Assembly: GCA_946641795.1 (NCBI GenBank)
Contig: CAMPBZ010000039.1
Location: forward strand, 1-8,801
Direction of reading: 5' to 3'
Length of the DNA: 8,801 bases
From: an uncultured Clostridia bacterium
GTDB lineage: Bacteria > Bacillota > Clostridia > Oscillospirales > CAG-272
The notes under the pieces were generated by a model, which was not told where the DNA came from, ran no database searches, and worked only from the letters and a program-made list of their open reading frames with translations. The translations under genes were made by a program, and so were the position numbers. The stretch's first letter is position 1. Each line of letters opens with the position of its first letter. Of this stretch, positions 5,851-8,801 are shown piece by piece.

Positions 5851-5886
5851 GAAAGGGAACAAACGGAAACCCGGAGGATCGGCAAA

Positions 5887-6108
5887 ATGCTTGCTCTCAA
5901 AATCATTCTCATTTTGCTGGGCTTGGCGTTTTCGCTGTTTGGATATTTCATCTATTTCAAAAAGAAATATTTTCTCATCAACGGTTTTGAAAAAGATTTT
6001 CAAGCCGGCAGAAAGACCGAACGATACGCCAAAATCGTTGGGCTGGTGGAATGGATTTTCGGCATTGCCTGCTTGCTTGCCGGAATTGTTTTGATCCTAT
6101 TGATATAA
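5887..6108 (+). CDS. Small two-TM membrane protein, DUF3784-like
   Basis: A 73-residue protein with GGAGG 9 nt before its ATG. Membrane segment 1 is about residues 4-24, followed by the basic FKKKYFLINGF motif (24-34). A short charged loop (35-49) leads to membrane segment 2 (about 50-73), which runs to the C-terminus. The FKKKY-LI-GF signature after the first helix is typical of DUF3784 proteins of Firmicutes, whose role is unknown. It is the first gene of a three-gene operon: its stop codon overlaps the ribosome binding site of the transporter gene, 11 bp before that gene's ATG. It may be an accessory to the channel or simply co-transcribed; nothing here decides between these. Confidence 0.8.
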   Translation: MLALKIILILLGLAFSLFGYFIYFKKKYFLINGFEKDFQAGRKTERYAKIVGLVEWIFGIACLLAGIVLILLI

Positions 6109-6119
6109 AGGAGAAACGT

Positions 6120-6746
6120 ATGAAAACCGCACTTGCAAACATTGCAAAAGGAATTGCCTCGGGCGTGATGATCTCCATCGGCTGCGCTGTTTATCTTGCT
6201 TGTCCGGATAAAAATGTCGGCGCAGTGCTCTTTTCGGTCGCGCTCCTGACCATTTGCTATTTCGGCTTTTCGCTCTACACCGGCAAAATCGGTTTCATTG
6301 TTCTGGCGCACGGCAAAAAGGAGTTCTCCGAGCTTTTGTTGGGCCTGCTCGGCAATCTTTTGGGCGTTGCTCTTTGCGGCTGGGCGCTCATGGCGGCAAT
6401 CCCGTCTATGAAGGAGACGGCGCTCGCCCTCTGCAATGCCAAACTGGCGGGGCAGGCGTGGTGGCAAACCTTTGCCCGCGGCTGTTTCTGCGGGATTTTA
6501 ATGTACGTTGCCGTTGCAATTTTCAAGGAGAAAAAGTCGCCCATCGGCGTTCTGTTTGCAATTCCGGTCTTCATTTTGAGCGGTTTTGAGCACTCCATTG
6601 CCGACATTGGCTATTTCGCCGTCAGCGGCATCTTCTCCTGGCAGGCGTTCGGCTTTTTGTGGCTGGTCATTGCCGGCAACACCGTTGGCGCAATGATTTT
6701 GCCAGCCCTCTCGCTCCTTTGGAAGGAAAAAACCGCCGAACAATGA
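6120..6746 (+). CDS. Formate/nitrite transporter (FNT) family channel
   Basis: A short FNT-family protein of 208 residues with six predicted membrane segments (about 10-27, 33-49, 70-92, 117-136, 141-158, 175-199). Family landmarks are LYTGKIG (52-58), LGNLLG (78-83), SGFEHSIAD (154-162) with the pore His158 (the counterpart of the FocA/NirC HSIAN histidine), and AGNTVG (185-190). FNT pentamers pass small monovalent anions such as formate, nitrite or hydrosulfide. In a fermenting anaerobe formate export is a reasonable guess, but the substrate cannot be read from the sequence. The product is shorter than FocA (about 280 residues), mainly at the termini and loops. The start is fixed by AAAGGAG (6107-6113) 6 nt upstream. 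The stop overlaps the next start (ATGA), which suggests translational coupling. Confidence 0.88.
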   Translation: MKTALANIAKGIASGVMISIGCAVYLACPDKNVGAVLFSVALLTICYFGFSLYTGKIGFIVLAHGKKEFSELLLGLLGNLLGVALCGWALMAAIPSMKETALALCNAKLAGQAWWQTFARGCFCGILMYVAVAIFKEKKSPIGVLFAIPVFILSGFEHSIADIGYFAVSGIFSWQAFGFLWLVIAGNTVGAMILPALSLLWKEKTAEQ

Positions 6747-7270
6747 TGGAAAAAGAAGAACGGCAAGCGGGCGTTGCGGCAGGAACCCGGATTATCATAC
6801 TGGGCGCGCCGGGGAGCGGAAAAAGCACCTTTGCAAGCGCATTGCAGGGAAAAACGGGATTGCCGCTTTACCACCTCGACAACATTTGGTGGAAAGCCGA
6901 CCGCACGTACATCAGCCGTGCGGAGTTTGACCGCCGCCTGTGCGAGATTTTGCAAGGCGAACGCTGGATCATCGACGGCAATTACAGCCGCACCTACGAG
7001 ATGCGTTTTGCCGCCTGCAATACGATCATCTTCCTTGATTACAGCGAGGAAGTCTGCCTGCGCGGGATTGCCGAGCGGATCGGAAAGAGCCGCAAGGATT
7101 TGCCGTGGATCGAAACCGAACCGGATCCCGAACTGGTGGAGCTGGTTAAAAACTATCGTGTGGAAAACCGCCCGGAAGTCTATCGCTTGATCGAAAAATA
7201 TGAGGGAAAACAAGCCGTCATTTTCAAAACGCGCGAGCAGTCGGAAAAATGGCTCGCCGATCTTGGGTAA
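6743..7270 (+). CDS. P-loop nucleotide kinase-like protein (adenylate kinase/FlaR-like)
   Basis: A 175-residue cytosolic protein. A Walker A motif GAPGSGKST (21-29) follows the strand TRIIIL. Then come YHLDNIWW, the GERWIIDGNYSRTYEMR segment, a hydrophobic strand ending in D (TIIFLDYS) and an arginine-rich lid-like region (CLRGIAERIGKSRKD). This layout is that of the small ATPases annotated as DNA topology modulation protein FlaR or adenylate-kinase-related, which resemble nucleotide kinases; the true substrate is unknown. The start at 6743 overlaps the FNT stop by 4 bp (ATGA); a second Met follows directly at 6746. GGAAGGA lies somewhat far upstream (6721-6727), so coupling to the upstream gene is likely. 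It is the last gene of the operon, closed by the terminator at 7311. Confidence 0.85.
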   Translation: MMEKEERQAGVAAGTRIIILGAPGSGKSTFASALQGKTGLPLYHLDNIWWKADRTYISRAEFDRRLCEILQGERWIIDGNYSRTYEMRFAACNTIIFLDYSEEVCLRGIAERIGKSRKDLPWIETEPDPELVELVKNYRVENRPEVYRLIEKYEGKQAVIFKTREQSEKWLADLG

Positions 7271-7300
7271 AAGGGCGTTCGTATTCTCGTCGGCATCATT

Positions 7301-7310
7301 CTGTTATAAT
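7301..7310 (+). promoter_or_regulatory. Extended -10-like sequence without a gene
   Basis: CTGTTATAAT is a perfect extended -10 element but has no matching -35 box, and it sits immediately before a terminator hairpin. Its surroundings resemble the operon promoter at 5841-5855 (CTGTTATACTGAAAGG against CTGTTATAATAAAAGG). Confidence 0.3.
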
Positions 7311-7347
7311 AAAAGGAAGCGTTCGGGAATTCCGGGCGCTTCCTTTT
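7311..7347 (+). terminator. Terminator of the FNT/kinase operon
   Basis: AAAAGGAAGCG (7311-7321) pairs perfectly with CGCTTCCTTTT (7337-7347) in an 11-bp stem around a 15-nt loop. It lies 40 bp after the kinase stop, and the A-tract and T-tract arms allow use in both directions. Confidence 0.75.
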
Positions 7348-7380
7348 GCAAAAAGTTTTTCTATCAGGTCGGCTTCTATC

Positions 7381-7464
7381 AAACCCCACTCGGAGCAGAG
7401 TATAATGCCGCTTTCAAAAACTCCCACAACTCGTTTGGGAGTTTTTTGAAAGGAGGAGAGCGCG
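7381..7464 (-). repeat. 84-bp B module, copy 2
   Basis: The minus-strand counterpart of 2441-2524, with 76 of 84 positions identical and no gaps. It is oriented with the DUF4363 gene: gene, palindrome A, then B and tail. After the shared GAGTGGGGTTT, similarity to the first module stops, so only the beginning of a U unit is present here. Confidence 0.9.
7416..7446. terminator. Rho-independent terminator (B hairpin), copy 2
   Basis: AAAAACTCCCA (7416-7426) pairs with TGGGAGTTTTT (7436-7446). It serves the leftward DUF421-DUF4363 transcript and could also stop rightward readthrough, since T-tracts occur on both strands. Confidence 0.75.
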
Positions 7465-7510
7465 AGAGGGGGAAAACTTTTTTTGCAAAAAAAGTTTTCC
7501 CCCTCTCGCG
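7461..7510. repeat. Palindrome A, copy 4
   Basis: A perfect 50-bp palindrome centred at 7485/7486: CGCGAGAGGGGG, AAAAC, then a TTTTTTTGCAAAAAAA core. It starts 19 bp beyond the DUF4363 stop codon. Confidence 0.92.
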
Positions 7511-7534
7511 ACCTTCAAACTCGCGACCTTCAAA
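7505..7534. repeat. 15-bp tandem duplication at the DUF4363 stop
   Basis: CTCGCGACCTTCAAA occurs twice back to back (7505-7519 and 7520-7534). The first copy shares its left end with palindrome A; the second contains the DUF4363 stop codon (7530-7532). Confidence 0.9.
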
Positions 7535-7898
7535 ACAAACTCCTCGGCGAGAATTGCTCGGCGCGACGCAAATCCAAAAGCATATCTGCCAGCAGAGCCC
7601 GCGCCGAGGCGTAGCCCGGTTCGTCGCCGCACTCGGCGCAGGCGGCCAGCACCGCGCATTGCTCGCCCACCCGGTCGGCCACCGAATAACTGACCGAAAT
7701 CCCAACGATCGGTGCATAGCCTTTCCACTCGTCGTGCAGGGCTTTCGCGGCGTCGGCGCAGGCGGGGTCGGCAATGTCGGGCAGGGCTTCCACCGTGTTG
7801 GAAAGTCGAATTGCTACATTATTTATATATATAGCGTTCCAAATCACAAACCCGACCAGCAAGGCCAGCAGAACGAGAACGGCAATCACCTCTTTCAT
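7530..7898 (-). CDS. DUF4363 family protein
   Basis: A 122-residue protein with an N-terminal membrane anchor or uncleaved signal (residues 4-25, hydrophobic, ending in IWNAIYINN). A helical, mildly acidic region outside the membrane follows, with Cys at about 48, 81, 86 and 89. Length, anchor and position directly behind a DUF421 gene fit DUF4363, which is commonly paired with DUF421 in Clostridia. The ATG overlaps the upstream stop by 4 bp (ATGA) and has its own ribosome binding site AAAAGGAG. The function is unknown; it is probably an envelope partner of the DUF421 protein. The last codons run into a 15-bp tandem duplication next to palindrome A, so the C-terminus may vary between strains. 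Confidence 0.8.
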   Translation of the reverse strand: MKEVIAVLVLLALLVGFVIWNAIYINNVAIRLSNTVEALPDIADPACADAAKALHDEWKGYAPIVGISVSYSVADRVGEQCAVLAACAECGDEPGYASARALLADMLLDLRRAEQFSPRSLF

Positions 7899-8572
7899 TG
7901 GCTCTTCTCCTTTTCAATCAAGGTCAAATCTCCCCGGCTGTTTGCCGTTGCGCAATAAATCGATTTTGCCGTGCAATGCCGCCGCGCCAGCTCCCGCCGG
8001 AACCAGGCCGCGTCTTTGCCGATCAGCCGCAGGCCGGGCTTGTTGATGCGTCCGCCGCAAAACACCACGTGGCAGAGCGGCTCCTCTTTCGGGTGCAGAC
8101 CCAGCTGGGCGGCGGTCGGCGTTCCGAAATCCGGCTTCGGGAACAGCGTGACCTTGCCGTTGGTTTCCAGAATGGCCTCCTCGATTTGCGAAAGATCGGA
8201 AAACCCTTTTTGCCGAACCTCGGCCATCAGTTCCTCGGCCGAAACGCGGTTGGCGTCCATCGCGCCGGAGCAAAGCACTCCGTTCCGGATCAGCGGGGTG
8301 GGGCTGGGCGAAAAGACCGGTTTTAAGAAGGGGAGCCGGAGCGGCAGCCAGGAGGAAAGCACTTCCAATATCAAAAGCAGGAAAATGGGGATCACCGCGT
8401 GGAGCACCGGAATATCCTGGTTGGTGATGGGAATGGACGCGATTTCCGAGATGAGCAGAGCGGTTACAAGCTCGGTCACTTCCAGCTCGCCAATCTGCCG
8501 TTTGCCCATCAGCCGCATCGTAAAAAGCAGGATCAGATAGATCAAAAGTGTGCGAAAAACAATGGTAACCAT
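7895..8572 (-). CDS. DUF421 (YetF-like) membrane protein
   Basis: A 225-residue protein with three N-terminal membrane helices (about 2-19, 33-49, 56-73). The family signature RLMGKRQIGEL (20-30) lies between the first two helices. A cytoplasmic domain with the usual DUF421 pattern follows: PLIRNGVL, then SAEELMAEVRQKGFSDLSQI, then EEAILETNGKVTLFPK. B. subtilis YetF and YdfS-type proteins belong here and have been linked to spore and membrane properties, without a settled biochemical role. The start at 8572 is supported by AGAAAGGA 7 nt upstream; the Met at 8626 has no ribosome binding site and would add 18 non-family residues. It forms an operon with the DUF4363 gene. I found no clear promoter between it and the divergent rRNA promoter. 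Confidence 0.9.
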   Translation of the reverse strand: MVTIVFRTLLIYLILLFTMRLMGKRQIGELEVTELVTALLISEIASIPITNQDIPVLHAVIPIFLLLILEVLSSWLPLRLPFLKPVFSPSPTPLIRNGVLCSGAMDANRVSAEELMAEVRQKGFSDLSQIEEAILETNGKVTLFPKPDFGTPTAAQLGLHPKEEPLCHVVFCGGRINKPGLRLIGKDAAWFRRELARRHCTAKSIYCATANSRGDLTLIEKEKSQ

Positions 8573-8651
8573 AAAAAAGTCCTTTCTGCAAGCCGTTTTT
8601 CCTATTCTGCCACAAAGCAAAATCATCTACTCAAAGCCGAAGAAAAAAGCG

Positions 8652-8713
8652 CAAAAAAAATTTTAAAAAATTTCAAAAAAACTCTTGACAAAAAAAATAC
8701 CTTGTAGTATAAT
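8652..8713 (+). promoter_or_regulatory. Ribosomal RNA operon promoter with UP-like A/T tract
   Basis: Perfect consensus TTGACA (8685-8690), a 17-bp spacer and TATAAT (8708-8713). It is preceded by an almost pure A/T tract (8652-8681, A-runs around TTTTAAAAAATTT) like the UP elements of strong rRNA promoters. Transcription would start near 8720 and run out of the window. Confidence 0.85.
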
Positions 8714-8719
8714 GAATAA

Positions 8720-8801
8720 GCTGTCCGAAAAAAACAGGGTAGCGAGACGATCTTTGAAAACTGAACAACAAGAGAGAGACAAGGATACACGGAAGTGTGT
8801 G
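8720..8801 (+). other. 16S rRNA leader with boxA-like antitermination site (partial)
   Basis: GATCTTTGAAAACTG (8749-8763) matches the boxA-type leader sequence that precedes 16S rRNA genes in Firmicutes and is bound by NusB-NusE for antitermination. A small hairpin ACAC-GGAA-GTGT (8787-8798) with a GNRA-type loop follows. The mature 16S gene is expected shortly after the right edge; none of it is identified inside. Confidence 0.8.

Noticed and set aside
7200..7958. A 252-codon plus-strand frame across the convergent region
   Set aside because: It runs through a terminator, two repeats and the antisense of DUF4363; no start signal.

Overview
The window looks like chromosomal DNA of a fermentative Clostridia-type Firmicute, most likely Oscillospirales/Ruminococcaceae-like. 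The grounds are strong AGGAGG ribosome binding sites, near-consensus sigma-A promoters with A/T-rich flanks, GC-rich genes between A/T-rich promoter regions, families typical of that group (DUF3592, DUF3784, DUF421 with DUF4363, short SerA with a C-terminal ACT domain), and a Firmicutes-style rRNA leader at the right edge. The taxon is inferred; no 16S sequence lies inside the window.

Layout, left to right: (1) an ATP-type 6-phosphofructokinase (pfkA) on the minus strand, divergent from (2) a plus-strand two-TM DUF3592-like membrane protein with a large unrecognised C-terminal part; (3) an 800-bp gene-free stretch (2378-3178) full of hairpins and repeats, ending in an A/T-rich upstream region with candidate operators; (4) the serine operon serC-serA; (5) a 330-bp spacer with a degenerate repeat, a terminator and a promoter; (6) a three-gene operon of a small DUF3784-like membrane protein, a formate/nitrite transporter-family channel and a P-loop nucleotide kinase-like protein; (7) a convergent repeat/terminator zone; (8) a minus-strand DUF421-DUF4363 pair; (9) a consensus promoter, A/T-rich UP-like tract and boxA-like sequence announcing an rRNA operon just beyond base 8801.

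The genes themselves are ordinary: glycolysis, serine synthesis, formate/nitrite-type transport and envelope proteins. The unusual content is non-coding. A roughly 50-bp near-perfect palindrome ('A') occurs four times, each time 15-20 bp after a stop codon. At least two copies continue into the same 84-bp module ('B' terminator hairpin plus tail), with 76 of 84 positions identical and no gaps. The module tail begins a degenerate unit of about 80 bp ('U') that is repeated four times in 2507-2931, the units mostly ending in a CCCGGCACTGCCGGG-type hairpin. The arms of palindrome A differ between copies while staying mostly self-complementary, so this is a structured repeat family tied to gene 3' ends. 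I do not recognise it as a named element.
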